Shown: positions 36,066 through 45,943, numbered from the stretch's first letter. The stretch: 64,000 nucleotides of DNA from Streptomyces deccanensis (GCF_022385335.1 NZ_CP092431.1:5084001-5148000); one strand, 5' to 3'. Notes: a model not told the origin generated them from the letters alone. A program made the numbers and translations.

Positions 36066-37541
36066 TCAGGTCTGCGCCATGTCCACGAACCGCGAGTAGT
36101 GGCCCTGGAAGGCGACCGTGATCGTGGCCGTCGGACCGTTACGGTGCTTGCCCACGATGATGTCGGCCTCGCCGGCGCGCGGCGACTCCTTCTCGTAGGC
36201 GTCCTCGCGGTGCAGCAGGATCACCATGTCGGCGTCCTGCTCGATCGATCCCGACTCACGCAGGTCGGAGACCATGGGCTTCTTGTCCGTACGCTGCTCG
36301 GGGCCACGGTTGAGCTGCGACAGGGCGATCACCGGCAGCTCGAGCTCCTTGGCCAGCAGCTTCAGGTTTCGCGACATGTCGGAGACCTCCTGCTGGCGGC
36401 TCTCGGAGCGCTTGCCACCGGACTGCATCAGCTGCAGATAGTCGATGATGACGAGCTTCAGGTCGTTGCGCTGCTTCAGGCGCCGGCACTTGGCCCGGAT
36501 CTCCATCATCGACAGGTTCGGGGAGTCGTCGATGTAGAGCGGCGCGGCCGACACGTCCGGCATCCGGCGTGCCAGCCGCGTCCAGTCCTCGTCCGTCATC
36601 GTGCCGGAGCGCATGTGGTGAAGGGCCACGCGTGCCTCGGCCGACAGCAGACGCATGGCGATCTCGTTGCGCCCCATCTCGAGCGAGAAGATCACACTCG
36701 GCATGTTGTGCTTGATCGAACAAGCGCGCGCGAAGTCCAGCGCCAGTGTGGACTTACCCATCGCGGGACGGGCCGCGATGATGATCATCTGGCCAGGGTG
36801 CAGGCCGTTGGTGAGCTGGTCGAGGTCCGTGAAGCCGGTCGGTACACCGGTCATCTCCCCCGACCGCGAGCCGATTGCCTCGATCTCGTCGAGCGCGCCC
36901 TCCATGATGTCGCCGAGCGGCAGATAGTCCTCGGTCGTGCGCTGCTCGGTCACGGCGAAGATCTCGGCCTGGGCTCTGTTGACGATCTCGTCCACGTCGT
37001 CGTCGGCCGCGTATCCCATCTGCGTGATGCGAGTGCCGGCCTCGACCAGGCGACGCAGGACGGCCCGCTCGTGGACGATCTCCGCGTAGTACTCGGCGTT
37101 CGCCGCCGTCGGCACCGTCTGGACGAGCGTGTGCAGATAGGAGGCGCCACCCACCTTGGTGATCTCGCCGCGTTTGGTGAGTTCGGCGGCGATGGTGATG
37201 GGGTCGGCGGGCTCGCCCTTGGCGTAGACGTCGAGAATCGCCTGGTAGATGGTTTCGTGCGCAGGCTTGTAGAAGTCGGGACCCTTGAGGATCTCGACCA
37301 CGTCGGCGATGGCGTCCTTGGACAGCAGCATGCCGCCGAGGACGGACTGCTCGGCATCGAGGTCCTGCGGAGGTACGCGCTCGAAGGCCGAACCTCCGCC
37401 GTCCCACTCCCTGTTGTCCCGGCCCCGGTCGTGCCGCTCGTCCCTGCTCCGGTCGCCGTCCGGACGCCGACGGGAAGGGGGCAGACGATCACTGGGCCCG
37501 CTGTCGGCCCACGGGTCGTCCAAGGGCTCGGAAATGCTCAC
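36066..37541 (-). CDS. dnaB: Replicative DNA helicase
   Basis: Hexameric 5'-3' helicase that unwinds DNA at the replication fork. N-terminal domain (about 60-170, PPQDLDAEQSVLGGMLL) and RecA-like motor with Walker A ARPAMGKST (257-265), LVIIDYLQLM (motif 3) and LSQLNRGPEQR. The GTG at 37541 (VSISEPLDDPW) is preceded by GGAGGAGGT; in-frame starts up to 37589 are less likely. The first 50 residues are a charged, variable extension. Length 491 aa. It lies in an upstream region with DnaA-box-like sequences. Confidence 0.95.
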   Translation of the reverse strand: MSISEPLDDPWADSGPSDRLPPSRRRPDGDRSRDERHDRGRDNREWDGGGSAFERVPPQDLDAEQSVLGGMLLSKDAIADVVEILKGPDFYKPAHETIYQAILDVYAKGEPADPITIAAELTKRGEITKVGGASYLHTLVQTVPTAANAEYYAEIVHERAVLRRLVEAGTRITQMGYAADDDVDEIVNRAQAEIFAVTEQRTTEDYLPLGDIMEGALDEIEAIGSRSGEMTGVPTGFTDLDQLTNGLHPGQMIIIAARPAMGKSTLALDFARACSIKHNMPSVIFSLEMGRNEIAMRLLSAEARVALHHMRSGTMTDEDWTRLARRMPDVSAAPLYIDDSPNLSMMEIRAKCRRLKQRNDLKLVIIDYLQLMQSGGKRSESRQQEVSDMSRNLKLLAKELELPVIALSQLNRGPEQRTDKKPMVSDLRESGSIEQDADMVILLHREDAYEKESPRAGEADIIVGKHRNGPTATITVAFQGHYSRFVDMAQT

Positions 37542-37722
37542 CGAGCGACCTCCTCCCGTCCGCCGAGCGGACCTCGCCGTGCTTCTCATTTCTACGGCAC
37601 GACACTGACAAATGAGAGGCCCAACTCCGGTTCTGGCACGTCGGTTTTGCGAGGTTTCCGTGATCGGCCAGGGAGTGGGCGCCGCACCACCGTAGGCCCG
37701 TCGGCACCGTCAGCCAATCTGG

Positions 37723-37811
37723 TTATCCACAGGCCATGTGGACGACGGCCCAGATGCTGTGGAGAACCCCGCAAAACCTGTGCACGACTCGGTGGACAGC
37801 CCTGTGAACAA
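37723..37811. promoter_or_regulatory. DnaA-box-like cluster upstream of dnaB
   Basis: TTATCCACA (37723-37731) is a perfect match to the classic DnaA box. TGTGGAGAA (37758-37766) and TGTGAACAA (37803-37811) are one-mismatch boxes on the other strand (the latter against the Streptomyces TTGTCCACA), and TGTGCACGA (37779-37787) is weaker. They occupy a 458-bp gap (37542-37999) between dnaB and the divergent MATE gene that otherwise shows no gene. Confidence 0.5.
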
Positions 37812-37999
37812 GACTCCAGTTACGCGTGCCCTACCGCCCTGAACTGCACTTTTGCCGTCCACGGGCTGTGCAGAAGAAAAACTTCCACGACCGGATCAAG
37901 ATCATCAGGATCAGTGCACGAGAACACACCCGACCAGGCGGCGAGTAATAGTCACAAGCGCATTGCATCTCTTACCTGTGGAAGATTAGATTGGTGCTC

Positions 38000-39337
38000 A
38001 TGACACAGGCTTCCGCGACCACCAGGGCCACGCGACGTCGGCATGATCGAGAGATCATCACGCTGGCCGTTCCGGCCTTCGGCGCGCTCGTCGCCGAGCC
38101 ACTCTTCCTCATGGTCGACACCGCCATCGTCGGCCACCTCGGCACCGCGCAACTGGCCGGTCTCGGTGTCGCCTCGGCCCTCCTCGTCACTGCGGTGAGC
38201 GTCTTCGTCTTCCTCGCCTACGCCACCACGGCCGCCGTCGCACGGCGCGTCGGAGCCGGCGATCTGCGCGCCGCCATCCGCCAGGGCATGGACGGTATCT
38301 GGCTCGCTCTCCTGCTGGGAGCAGCCGTCGTCGCGGTCGTCGTCCCGACGGCCCCCACCCTGGTGGCCCTCTTCGGATCTTCGGACACCGCGGCCCCCTA
38401 CGCCACGACCTATCTGCGGATCTCGGCCCTCGGCATCCCGGCCATGCTCGTCGTGCTGGCCGCCACGGGTGTCCTGCGCGGCCTCCAGGACACCAAGACA
38501 CCTCTGTACGTCGCCGTGGCGGGCTTCGTCGCCAACGGCGCCCTGAACGCAGGCCTCGTCTACGGAGCCGACCTGGGTATCGCAGGCTCCGCATGGGGCA
38601 CGGTCATCGCCCAACTCGGCATGGCTGGCGCATACCTCTGGGTCGTGTTCCGCGGCGCCCGCAGACACGACGCCTCACTGCGTCCGGACATCGCCGGCAT
38701 ACGAGCCTCGGCTCAGGCGGGTGTACCTCTCCTGGTGCGTACGCTCTCGCTGCGGGCGATCCTCATGATCGCCACCGCGGTGGCGGCCCGCCTCGGAGAC
38801 GAGGACATCGCCGCTCACCAGATCATCCTCTCCCTCTGGAGCCTGCTCGCCTTCGCTCTGGACGCGATCGCCATCGCCGGGCAGGCCATCATCGGCCGCT
38901 ACCTCGGCGCTGGAGACGCCCAAGGAGCCCGCGATGCCTGCCGCCGGATGGTTCAGTGGGGAGTCGCCACAGGCTTCTTGCTCGGACTCCTGGTGGTCGC
39001 CGCCCGGCCGTTGTTCATCCCGCTCTTCACCAGCGATCCGACAGTCCAGGAAACGGCACTGCCCGCTCTGATCGTGGTGGCGCTCGCCCAACCGATCTCC
39101 GGCATCGTCTTCGTGCTCGACGGCGTACTGATGGGCGCGGGAGACGGTCCCTACCTCGCCTGGGCCATGCTCCTGACCCTGGCGATCTTCGTCCCGACCG
39201 CCCTGCTCATCCCCACCTTCGGCGGCGGTCTGACCGCCCTCTGGGGCGCCATGACGCTGATGATGACGACACGCATGCTGACTCTTTGGCTGCGCTCCCG
39301 GTCCGGACTCTGGATCGTCACCGGGGCGACCCGCTGA
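38000..39337 (+). CDS. MATE-family efflux transporter (DinF-like)
   Basis: A 445-aa multidrug/toxin extrusion protein with twelve predicted helices and the family pattern VDTAIVGHLG near residue 35. The ATG at 38000 (MTQASATTRATRRR) is used; a TTG at 37991 would add three residues. Transport is Na+ or H+ driven in the family; substrates unknown. It converges on rplI across a parS and terminator. Confidence 0.87.
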   Translation: MTQASATTRATRRRHDREIITLAVPAFGALVAEPLFLMVDTAIVGHLGTAQLAGLGVASALLVTAVSVFVFLAYATTAAVARRVGAGDLRAAIRQGMDGIWLALLLGAAVVAVVVPTAPTLVALFGSSDTAAPYATTYLRISALGIPAMLVVLAATGVLRGLQDTKTPLYVAVAGFVANGALNAGLVYGADLGIAGSAWGTVIAQLGMAGAYLWVVFRGARRHDASLRPDIAGIRASAQAGVPLLVRTLSLRAILMIATAVAARLGDEDIAAHQIILSLWSLLAFALDAIAIAGQAIIGRYLGAGDAQGARDACRRMVQWGVATGFLLGLLVVAARPLFIPLFTSDPTVQETALPALIVVALAQPISGIVFVLDGVLMGAGDGPYLAWAMLLTLAIFVPTALLIPTFGGGLTALWGAMTLMMTTRMLTLWLRSRSGLWIVTGATR

Positions 39338-39382
39338 TAGGTCGGGCGATGCCTTGCGCTGAGAACGCGGTGTGGCCGACTC

Positions 39383-39396
39383 GTTTCACGTGAAAC
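39383..39396. other. parS site
   Basis: Perfect GTTTCACGTGAAAC between the convergent MATE and rplI genes. Confidence 0.9.
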
Positions 39397-39414
39397 ATCG
39401 CCCCGGCAAGCATG

Positions 39415-39446
39415 TGGGGCCGCACCCCTCGCAGGGTGCGGCCCCA
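39415..39446. terminator. Terminator of the ribosomal/SSB operon
   Basis: TGGGGCCGCACCC (39415-39427) and GGGTGCGGCCCCA (39434-39446) form a 13-bp perfect stem with a 6-base loop, 26 bases after the rplI stop on the minus strand. It may also end the MATE transcript. Confidence 0.85.
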
Positions 39447-39471
39447 TACACCGCTTCAGCGAACGCGACCC

Positions 39472-39918
39472 TTAGGCCGCGATGACCTCGATGTTGACCT
39501 TGGCGGCAACCTCGGGGTGCAGACGCACGGACGTCTCGTGAGCGCCCAGCGTCTTGATCGGAGCAGCCAGCTCGATGCGGCGCTTGTCGACCTCGGGGCC
39601 ACCGGAAGCCTTGATCGCGGAAGCGATGTCGGCCGGGGTGACGGAACCGAAGAGACGACCGGCGTCGCCGGAGCGGACAGCCAGACGGACCTTGACGGCC
39701 TCGAGCTGGCCCTTGATCTGGTTGGCCTGCTCGATGGTCTGGATCTCGTGGATCTTGCGAGCACGACGGATCTGCTCGACGTCCTTCTCGCCGCCCTTGG
39801 TCCAGCGGATCGCGAACTTCCGCGGGATCAGGTAGTTGCGAGCGTAGCCGTCCTTGACGTCGACGACGTCGCCGGCAGCGCCGAGGCCGGAGACCTCGTG
39901 GGTGAGGATGATCTTCAT
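39472..39918 (-). CDS. rplI: 50S ribosomal protein L9
   Basis: A 148-aa protein beginning [20 protein letters not shown], followed by [16 protein letters not shown], the L9 signature; a long connecting helix and C-terminal domain (about 75-148) follow. It is the last gene of the rpsF-ssb-rpsR-rplI operon, spaced 18 bp after rpsR. Function: binds 23S rRNA domain V near L1. Confidence 0.97.
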   Translation of the reverse strand: MKIILTHEVSGLGAAGDVVDVKDGYARNYLIPRKFAIRWTKGGEKDVEQIRRARKIHEIQTIEQANQIKGQLEAVKVRLAVRSGDAGRLFGSVTPADIASAIKASGGPEVDKRRIELAAPIKTLGAHETSVRLHPEVAAKVNIEVIAA

Positions 39919-39936
39919 GTGTCGGTCACCCTTCCC

Positions 39937-40173
39937 TTATCGCGCGGTGGACGTGTAGGGCAGCAGCGCCATCTCACGGCTGTTCTTGACGGCCGTGGCG
40001 ACGTCACGCTGGTGCTGCGTGCAGTTGCCGGTCACGCGGCGGGCACGGATCTTGCCGCGGTCGGAAATGAACTTCCGCAGCATGTTCGTGTCCTTGTAGT
40101 CCACGTACGTGACCTTGTCCTTGCAGAAAGCGCAGACCTTCTTCTTCGGCTTGCGCACAGGCGGCTTCGCCAT
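39937..40173 (-). CDS. rpsR: 30S ribosomal protein S18, zinc-binding form
   Basis: A 78-aa S18. [16 protein letters not shown] at the N-terminus keeps CxxC plus a downstream Cys (GNCTQHQ), the zinc-binding (C+) version, as opposed to the zinc-free paralog used under zinc starvation in Streptomyces. [20 protein letters not shown] is the core motif. In the rpsF-ssb operon. Confidence 0.96.
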   Translation of the reverse strand: MAKPPVRKPKKKVCAFCKDKVTYVDYKDTNMLRKFISDRGKIRARRVTGNCTQHQRDVATAVKNSREMALLPYTSTAR

Positions 40174-40255
40174 GGTGATTCTCCTGTGTGATCAAGAAGT
40201 TTGGGGTACGGCCCCACCCTTGACCTCTAAGACCGGTGCCCCGGCCTCGAAGTCC

Positions 40256-40852
40256 TTAGAAGGGGGGCTCGTCCGAGTAGCCGCCGCCACTGCCGCCGGA
40301 GCTTCCGCCCCAGCCGCCGCCACCGCCGCCGCCCTGGTTGCCACCGGCGGGAGCGCCGCTGGCCCACGGGTCGTCGGCGGGAGCGCCGCCGCCCTGCTGA
40401 CCGCCGCCGGGGCCTCCGCCCCAGCCGCCGCCACCCTGGCCGCCACCGCCACCGCCGCCGTAACCGCCCTGGCCACCGCGGCCGCCTCCGGCGGTCTTGG
40501 TCACCTTGGCCGTGGCACTGCGCAGGCTGGCGCCGACTTCCTCGACGTCCAGCTCGTAGACCGTGCGCTTGACGCCCTCACGGTCCTCGTAGGACCGCTG
40601 CTTCAGCCGGCCCTGCACGATGACGCGCATGCCTCGCTGGAGCGACTCGGCGACGTTCTCCGCCGCCTGACGCCAGACCGAGCAGGTCAGGAACAGGCTC
40701 TCGCCGTCCTTCCACTCGTTGGTCTGACGGTCGAAGGTGCGGGGAGTGGACGCGACACGGAACTTCGCGACCGCCGCACCGGAAGGGGTGAAGCGCAGCT
40801 CGGGGTCGTCGACAAGATTGCCGACGACCGTGATGACGGTCTCGCCTGCCAT
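40256..40852 (-). CDS. ssb: Single-stranded DNA-binding protein
   Basis: OB-fold SSB of 198 aa, acting in replication, recombination and repair. The N-terminal domain (1-110) has [20 protein letters not shown] and [21 protein letters not shown]; a long Gly-rich linker (about 120-190) leads to the acidic tip SDEPPF that binds partner proteins. In the conserved rpsF-ssb-rpsR-rplI operon; 78 bp separate it from rpsF. Confidence 0.96.
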   Translation of the reverse strand: MAGETVITVVGNLVDDPELRFTPSGAAVAKFRVASTPRTFDRQTNEWKDGESLFLTCSVWRQAAENVAESLQRGMRVIVQGRLKQRSYEDREGVKRTVYELDVEEVGASLRSATAKVTKTAGGGRGGQGGYGGGGGGGQGGGGWGGGPGGGQQGGGAPADDPWASGAPAGGNQGGGGGGGWGGSSGGSGGGYSDEPPF

Positions 40853-40930
40853 GGGGGTACCTCTCGGCGGGTTTGCTGCTGGCTGCTTGGTGCTGCTACT
40901 CGGATCCCGGGATCGACTGAGCGGGAAGGC

Positions 40931-41221
40931 TCAGTGGGTCTCGGGGCGGAGGACCTTGGTCCGGAGGACCGACTCGTTCAGGTTCATCTGGCGGTCGAGC
41001 TCCTTGACGACCGCAGGCTCGGCCTGCAGGTCGATGACCGAGTAGATGCCCTCAGGCTTCTTCTTGATCTCGTACGAGAGACGACGACGGCCCCAGGTGT
41101 CGACCTTCTCGACCTTTCCGTTGCCCTCACGGACGACGGAGAGGAAGTTCTCGATCAGGGGGGCGACAGCGCGCTCCTCCAGATCGGGGTCGAGGATGAC
41201 CATCACCTCGTAGTGACGCAT
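40931..41221 (-). CDS. rpsF: 30S ribosomal protein S6
   Basis: A 96-aa S6: [20 protein letters not shown] start, [18 protein letters not shown] in the middle. The ATG at 41221 is preceded by AGGAGGTGGG, which fixes the start; the longer frame to 41359 is spurious. First gene of the ribosomal/SSB operon; pairs with S18 on the 30S platform. Confidence 0.96.
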   Translation of the reverse strand: MRHYEVMVILDPDLEERAVAPLIENFLSVVREGNGKVEKVDTWGRRRLSYEIKKKPEGIYSVIDLQAEPAVVKELDRQMNLNESVLRTKVLRPETH

Positions 41222-41485
41222 GTGGAACCCACCTCCTTTGGACTCAACGGCCACGGTCGTTCCGTGGCAGGAGGGTTGTGATGCGTACGCAACGGTATCG
41301 GCCGCCACTGACAATCGAGGGGTCCCCTCGGGGATCCCTGTCATGGCCTGGGCAGACACCGGTGCAGACGGTACACACTACCCGCACACCCGCTTCCGGT
41401 TGAAATCCGGTGGCGGTGACCGTCAATCTGTACACATCGGGTGTGTATGGCGCTACGATGCGCCGCCTTCCGCAGGAGGTGCCCC

Positions 41486-41800
41486 ATGGCACAGACATTG
41501 CGACCCAACATCGCCGGCTCCCTGTTCGCCACCGACGACAAGCCCCACCCCGTGCAGGACACCCTGCTGGCCGTGACGCTCGTGCTCGGGGCGGTCTCCT
41601 TCATCACGGCGATGTTCCACCATCTGCACCTGCTCAGTTCCTGGACGGGCCTGGTGGGGATTCTGACCGGCGCGTACGGGCAGTTCATCTCGGAGACGAC
41701 CCGTGAGCGCTTCGGCCTGATCGTGGGTCTCGGTGCCTCGGCCGTCGGATTCTTCCTGGGCATGGCCCACGGAGGTCTCTTCGGCGGCGTCATCGGCTGA
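41486..41800 (+). CDS. Small membrane protein, function unknown
   Basis: A 104-aa protein beginning MAQTLRPNIAGSLFATDDKP, with hydrophobic stretches at about 25-47 (TLLAVTLVLGAVSFITAMF), 51-66 and 78-100 (LIVGLGASAVGFFLGMAHGG). A perfect GGAGGT lies five bases before the ATG at 41486; an upstream ATG (41441) is not used. Divergent from rpsF; the 260-bp gap should hold both promoters. Confidence 0.8.
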   Translation: MAQTLRPNIAGSLFATDDKPHPVQDTLLAVTLVLGAVSFITAMFHHLHLLSSWTGLVGILTGAYGQFISETTRERFGLIVGLGASAVGFFLGMAHGGLFGGVIG

Positions 41801-42024
41801 CTCCGCGCCGCCCTGTCGCGCGGTCGGCGGACCGACCCCATGCTGTTTGTGGTCTCACATCGGACCAAGCGGCCGAATAACACCACCTGACGTCCTGACC
41901 GCGTACTGGCCGGGCTCCAGGTCCCATACAGCCATTCGGGGCGCCCGCAGGGCGCAGTAGGCTTCGGCGCGAGAGCCGGAGCCCCTGTACCCATGGGGAC
42001 ACACCAGCCCGAGGAGCGCCCTGA

Positions 42025-43146
42025 ATGAGCCTGACCCTGAGGACGATCAGCCGTGAGCAGCATCTGGCATACATCCAGAGCCTGCCCTCGGCCAGCCACA
42101 TGCAGGTCCCGGCCTGGGCCGACGTCAAGGCCGAGTGGCGCTCCGAGAGCCTCGGGTGGTTCGACGACAAGACCGGCGAGATGGTCGGCGCCGGCCTGGT
42201 GCTGTACCGCCAGCTGCCCAAGATCAAGCGCTACCTCGCCTATCTGCCCGAGGGTCCGGTCATCAACTGGTTCGCACCGAACCTCACCGACTGGCTGGAG
42301 CCGATGCTCGCGCATCTGAAGCACCAGGGCGCCTTCTCGGTGAAGATGGGTCCCCCGGTGATCATCCGGCGCTGGGAGGCCACTTCCATCAAGGCGGGCA
42401 TCCAGAACCCGGACGTGAAGCGTCTGCGCGACATCGAGGCCGACTTCATCGAGCCGCGGGCCTTCGAGGTCGCCGACAAGCTGCGCCGGATGGGCTGGCA
42501 GCAGGGTGAGGACGGCGGGGCCGGCTTCGGTGACGTACAGCCGCGCTACGTCTACCAGGTGCCGCTCGCCAACCGGTCTTTGGAAGAGGTCCACAAGAAC
42601 TTCAACCAGCTGTGGCGCCGCAACATCAAGAAGGCCGAGAAGGCCGGTGTCGAGGTCGTCCAGGGCGGCTACCACGACCTGGAGGAGTGGCAGCGGCTGT
42701 ACGAGATCACGGCCATCCGCGACCGGTTCCGGCCCCGCCCGCTGTCGTACTTCCAGCGCATGTGGACGGCCCTCAACACCGAGGACCCCAATCGCATGCG
42801 GCTCTACTTCGCCCGGCACAACGGCGTGAACCTGTCCGCGGCGACCATGCTCGTCGTCGGGGGGCACGTCTGGTACTCCTACGGGGCCTCGGACAACATC
42901 GGCCGTGAGGTCCGGCCCTCGAACGCGATGCAGTGGCGCATGCTGCGCGACGCCTACGCCCTCGGCGCGACCGTCTACGACCTGCGCGGCATCTCCGACT
43001 CGCTGGACGAGACGGATCACCTCTTCGGCCTGATCCAGTTCAAGGTGGGAACCGGCGGACAGGCCGCCGAGTACCTCGGTGAGTGGGACTTCCCGCTGAA
43101 CAAGCTGCTCCACAAGGCGCTCGACATCTACATGTCGCGCCGCTGA
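42025..43146 (+). CDS. femX: Lipid II glycyltransferase, FemX-type
   Basis: Fem-family tRNA-dependent aminoacyltransferase of 373 aa. Streptomyces FemX adds the glycine that forms the first residue of the peptidoglycan cross-bridge (known from S. coelicolor, where it is essential). Two GNAT-like halves with the helix pair around LANRSLEEVHKNFNQLWRRN (about 180-205) and GVNLSAATMLVVGGHVWYSY (about 270-290), plus GASDNIGREVRPSNAMQW. The ATG at 42025 follows GAGGAGC. The neighbour is an alanine-racemase-like gene, matching the S. coelicolor order. Confidence 0.9.
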   Translation: MSLTLRTISREQHLAYIQSLPSASHMQVPAWADVKAEWRSESLGWFDDKTGEMVGAGLVLYRQLPKIKRYLAYLPEGPVINWFAPNLTDWLEPMLAHLKHQGAFSVKMGPPVIIRRWEATSIKAGIQNPDVKRLRDIEADFIEPRAFEVADKLRRMGWQQGEDGGAGFGDVQPRYVYQVPLANRSLEEVHKNFNQLWRRNIKKAEKAGVEVVQGGYHDLEEWQRLYEITAIRDRFRPRPLSYFQRMWTALNTEDPNRMRLYFARHNGVNLSAATMLVVGGHVWYSYGASDNIGREVRPSNAMQWRMLRDAYALGATVYDLRGISDSLDETDHLFGLIQFKVGTGGQAAEYLGEWDFPLNKLLHKALDIYMSRR

Positions 43147-43211
43147 CGCCCCCGTTTTTGCTTCCATACCTCTGATACACCGCAGCCACGAGAAAGGTTC
43201 CGGGACCGTCC

Positions 43212-44243
43212 ATGGCGCTCACGCTGTACGTCGACACCGCGCGCTGGCGGGCACACCACAAGCACGTTCAGGAGCAGTTCCCGGGACTCGTCCCCGTCTG
43301 CAAGGGCAACGGCTACGGCTTCGGGCACGAGAAGCTGGCGGAAGAGGCCACGCGTCTCGGGTCGGACATCCTCGCCGTCGGCACCACGTACGAGGCCGCC
43401 CGGATCAAGGACTGGTTCAGCGGCGACCTGCTGGTGCTGACGCCCTACCGACGCGCTGAGGAGCCCGTCCCCCTGCCCGACCGCGTCATCCGTTCCGTGT
43501 CGTCGGTCGACGGCGTGTACGGACTCGTGGGCGCCCGTGTCGTCATCGAGGTCATGTCCTCGATGAAGCGGCACGGCGTGAGCGAGCAGGAACTGCCCCA
43601 GCTCCACGCGGCCATAGAGAACGTGCGCCTGGAGGGCTTCGCCATCCACCTGCCGCTGGACCGCACCGACGGCTCGGACGCCGTCGAGGAGGTCATCGGC
43701 TGGATGGACCGGCTGCGCGCGGCCCGGCTGCCGCTGCACACCATGTTCGTCAGCCACCTCAAGTCCGAGGACCTCATCCGCCTCCAGCAGCAGTTCCCGC
43801 AGACCCGCTTCCGGGCCCGCATCGGCACACGGCTCTGGCTCGGCGACCACGAGGCGACCGAGTACCGCGGTGCCGTCCTGGACGTCACCCGCGTCGCCAA
43901 GGGCGACCGTTTCGGCTACCGGCAGCAGAAGGCGGCCTCGGACGGCTTCCTGGTGGTCGTGGCGGGCGGTACGTCGCACGGGGTGGGTCTGGAGGCACCA
44001 AAGGCACTGCACGGCGTCATGCCGCGCGCCAAGGGCGTCGCCCGGGCGGGCCTCGCCACGGTCAACCGGAACCTTTCTCCGTTCGTCTGGGGCGGCAAAC
44101 AGCGGTGGTTCGCCGAGCCTCCGCACATGCAGGTGTCGATCCTCTTCGTGCCGTCGGACGCCCCGGAGCCCAAGGTCGGGGAGGAACTGGTGGCCCATCT
44201 GCGGCACACCACCACGCAGTTCGACCGGATCGTCGACCGCTGA
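43212..44243 (+). CDS. Alanine-racemase-like PLP TIM-barrel protein
   Basis: A 343-aa protein with the racemase N-terminal domain: PVCKGNGYGFGHEKLAEEA contains the PLP lysine, and RFRARIGTRLWLGD forms the second PLP motif. The C-terminal domain is short, so it is a variant rather than a classical Alr. The ATG at 43212 is two codons after a GGTTCC-rich leader. Co-directional 65 bp after femX, consistent with a role in cell-wall amino acids. Substrate unproven. Confidence 0.75.
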   Translation: MALTLYVDTARWRAHHKHVQEQFPGLVPVCKGNGYGFGHEKLAEEATRLGSDILAVGTTYEAARIKDWFSGDLLVLTPYRRAEEPVPLPDRVIRSVSSVDGVYGLVGARVVIEVMSSMKRHGVSEQELPQLHAAIENVRLEGFAIHLPLDRTDGSDAVEEVIGWMDRLRAARLPLHTMFVSHLKSEDLIRLQQQFPQTRFRARIGTRLWLGDHEATEYRGAVLDVTRVAKGDRFGYRQQKAASDGFLVVVAGGTSHGVGLEAPKALHGVMPRAKGVARAGLATVNRNLSPFVWGGKQRWFAEPPHMQVSILFVPSDAPEPKVGEELVAHLRHTTTQFDRIVDR

Positions 44244-44290
44244 GCGCCTGCCCGAAGGCGGAGTGGACCAGACGCTAGGTAGTTCAGCCC

Positions 44291-44354
44291 GCAGGGATGA
44301 ATGCGGAAGGCCGTACACGAGGCTTCGTGTACGGCCTTCCGCATTCATCCCTGC
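44291..44354. terminator. 30-bp perfect hairpin terminator
   Basis: 44291-44320 and 44325-44354 are exact inverted complements (30 bp) with loop GGCT. It sits between the convergent racemase-like and glycosyltransferase genes and is an unusually long stem. Confidence 0.9.
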
Positions 44355-44372
44355 CCAGGCTCTCCTGTTCGC

Positions 44373-45872
44373 TCAGAGCGAACTGCCTCCTGGCCCCCGG
44401 ATGCCCCACTCCACCTGAGGCCCTTCGAAGGGCAGCGCGTGCCTCGGGGGATGGGCTGCCGCACCGTACACATGGACGTCCTCCGCGCCGTCGAGCACAC
44501 CGCCGGAAGGATCGTCGTCACCGGCCCTGCGCACCACGTCCCGCTCGGGCATGAAGATGTCGCACACGATGACAACGCACAGGTAGAGCGTGCCCAACAG
44601 GTGGGCCATGATGGCGAGTTGGTAGCCCTCGGCAGGCAGGCCCTTGTGAGCGTCTCCGCTGGTCGTGTACGCGAGGTACATCCAGATACCCAGGAAGTAC
44701 GCCACCTCGCAGGCCTGCCAGATCAAAAAGTCCCGCCAGCGGGGCCGAGCCAGGGCGGCGAGCGGCACCAGCCAGAGCACGTACTGCGGCGAGTAGACCT
44801 TGTTGGTGAGGATGAAGGCCGCGACGATCAGGAAGGCGAGCTGGGCGAAGCGCGGGCGGCGCGGGGCGGTGAGCGTGAGCGCGACGATGCCGACGCAGAC
44901 GATCACCATCGAGACCATCGCGTACGCGTTCGCCGTCTCAGCGGTGATCTGGATGTTCAACCGTTGCGAGATGACGAGGAAGAAGGAACCGAAGTCCACA
45001 CCGCGCTCCTGGCTGAAGCGGTAGAACTTCGACCATCCGTCGGGTGCCAGCAGCATCACCGGAAGGTTCACCGCGAGCCAGGCCCCGACGGCGCCGAGCA
45101 GCGCGGTCGCGAACGCTCGCCACTTGCCTGCGCGCCAGCACAGCACGAAGAGCGGTCCGAGCACCAGGAACGGGTAGAACTTGGCGGCGGTGGCGAGCCC
45201 GATCAGCACACCGAAGGCGAGGGGCCGCCGGCGCGACCACATCAGCATCGCGGCGGCCAGCAGGGCCACCGCGAGGAGGTCCCAGTTGATGGTGGCGGTC
45301 AGCGCGAATGCGGGCGCCAGAGCCACCAGAAGGCCGTCCCACGGGCGCCGGCGGTGAATGCGCGCGCAGCAGACCGCGATGACCGCCGCGCAGACCATCA
45401 GCATCCCGGCGTTGACCATCCAGTACCACTGTTCCTGGTGCTGAATGGTGCCGCTGCCCGGGGTGAGCCAGGCGGCGACCTCCATGAACACGCCGGTCAG
45501 TACCGGATACTCCAGGTACTCCATGTCGCCGGGGATCTTGTCGAAGTACGGCACGAGTCCGTCGGCGAATCCTCGCCCCTGGTAGAGGTGCGGGATGTCC
45601 GAGTAGCAGGCGTGCGTGTACTGCGAGCTGGCGCCGAAGAACCAGGCGCCGTCGTAGCAGGGCAGCTTCTGCACCATGCCCAGTGCGAACATGCCGATGG
45701 CCACCAGCGCGACGACTCGTACCGGTGTCCACCAGGAGGTGCCGAGCAGCGCCCGGCGCCCGATCGGGCCGCCGATCAGCTCACTGCCGGCCGAAGCGAC
45801 CTCGTCCTCCTTGGTGGGCCGCACCGGCTCCGGCTCGTCCGTGCTCACTCGCGTCGTCTCTGCACTGGGCAT
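44373..45872 (-). CDS. Polytopic glycosyltransferase (GT87/DUF2029-like)
   Basis: A 499-aa integral membrane protein with some ten hydrophobic segments, including FALGMVQKLPCYD near residue 60 and LVALAPAFALTATINWDLLA. The family uses polyprenyl-phosphate sugars for envelope polysaccharides in actinobacteria. The ATG at 45872 (MPSAETTRVSTDEPEPV) is chosen; the frame extends upstream through both parS sites, which is clearly not coding. It converges with the racemase-like gene at the 30-bp hairpin. Confidence 0.8.
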   Translation of the reverse strand: MPSAETTRVSTDEPEPVRPTKEDEVASAGSELIGGPIGRRALLGTSWWTPVRVVALVAIGMFALGMVQKLPCYDGAWFFGASSQYTHACYSDIPHLYQGRGFADGLVPYFDKIPGDMEYLEYPVLTGVFMEVAAWLTPGSGTIQHQEQWYWMVNAGMLMVCAAVIAVCCARIHRRRPWDGLLVALAPAFALTATINWDLLAVALLAAAMLMWSRRRPLAFGVLIGLATAAKFYPFLVLGPLFVLCWRAGKWRAFATALLGAVGAWLAVNLPVMLLAPDGWSKFYRFSQERGVDFGSFFLVISQRLNIQITAETANAYAMVSMVIVCVGIVALTLTAPRRPRFAQLAFLIVAAFILTNKVYSPQYVLWLVPLAALARPRWRDFLIWQACEVAYFLGIWMYLAYTTSGDAHKGLPAEGYQLAIMAHLLGTLYLCVVIVCDIFMPERDVVRRAGDDDPSGGVLDGAEDVHVYGAAAHPPRHALPFEGPQVEWGIRGPGGSSL

Positions 45873-45943
45873 GCCGCACATCCTGCCGTACGCGCCTGGG
45901 AATACGCCGAGGACCACCGCAACCCGTCGTTTCCGGCGCCTGT

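Noticed and set aside
37541..37999. oriC itself
   Set aside because: Too few DnaA boxes and wrong gene context; Streptomyces oriC lies between dnaA and dnaN, outside this window.
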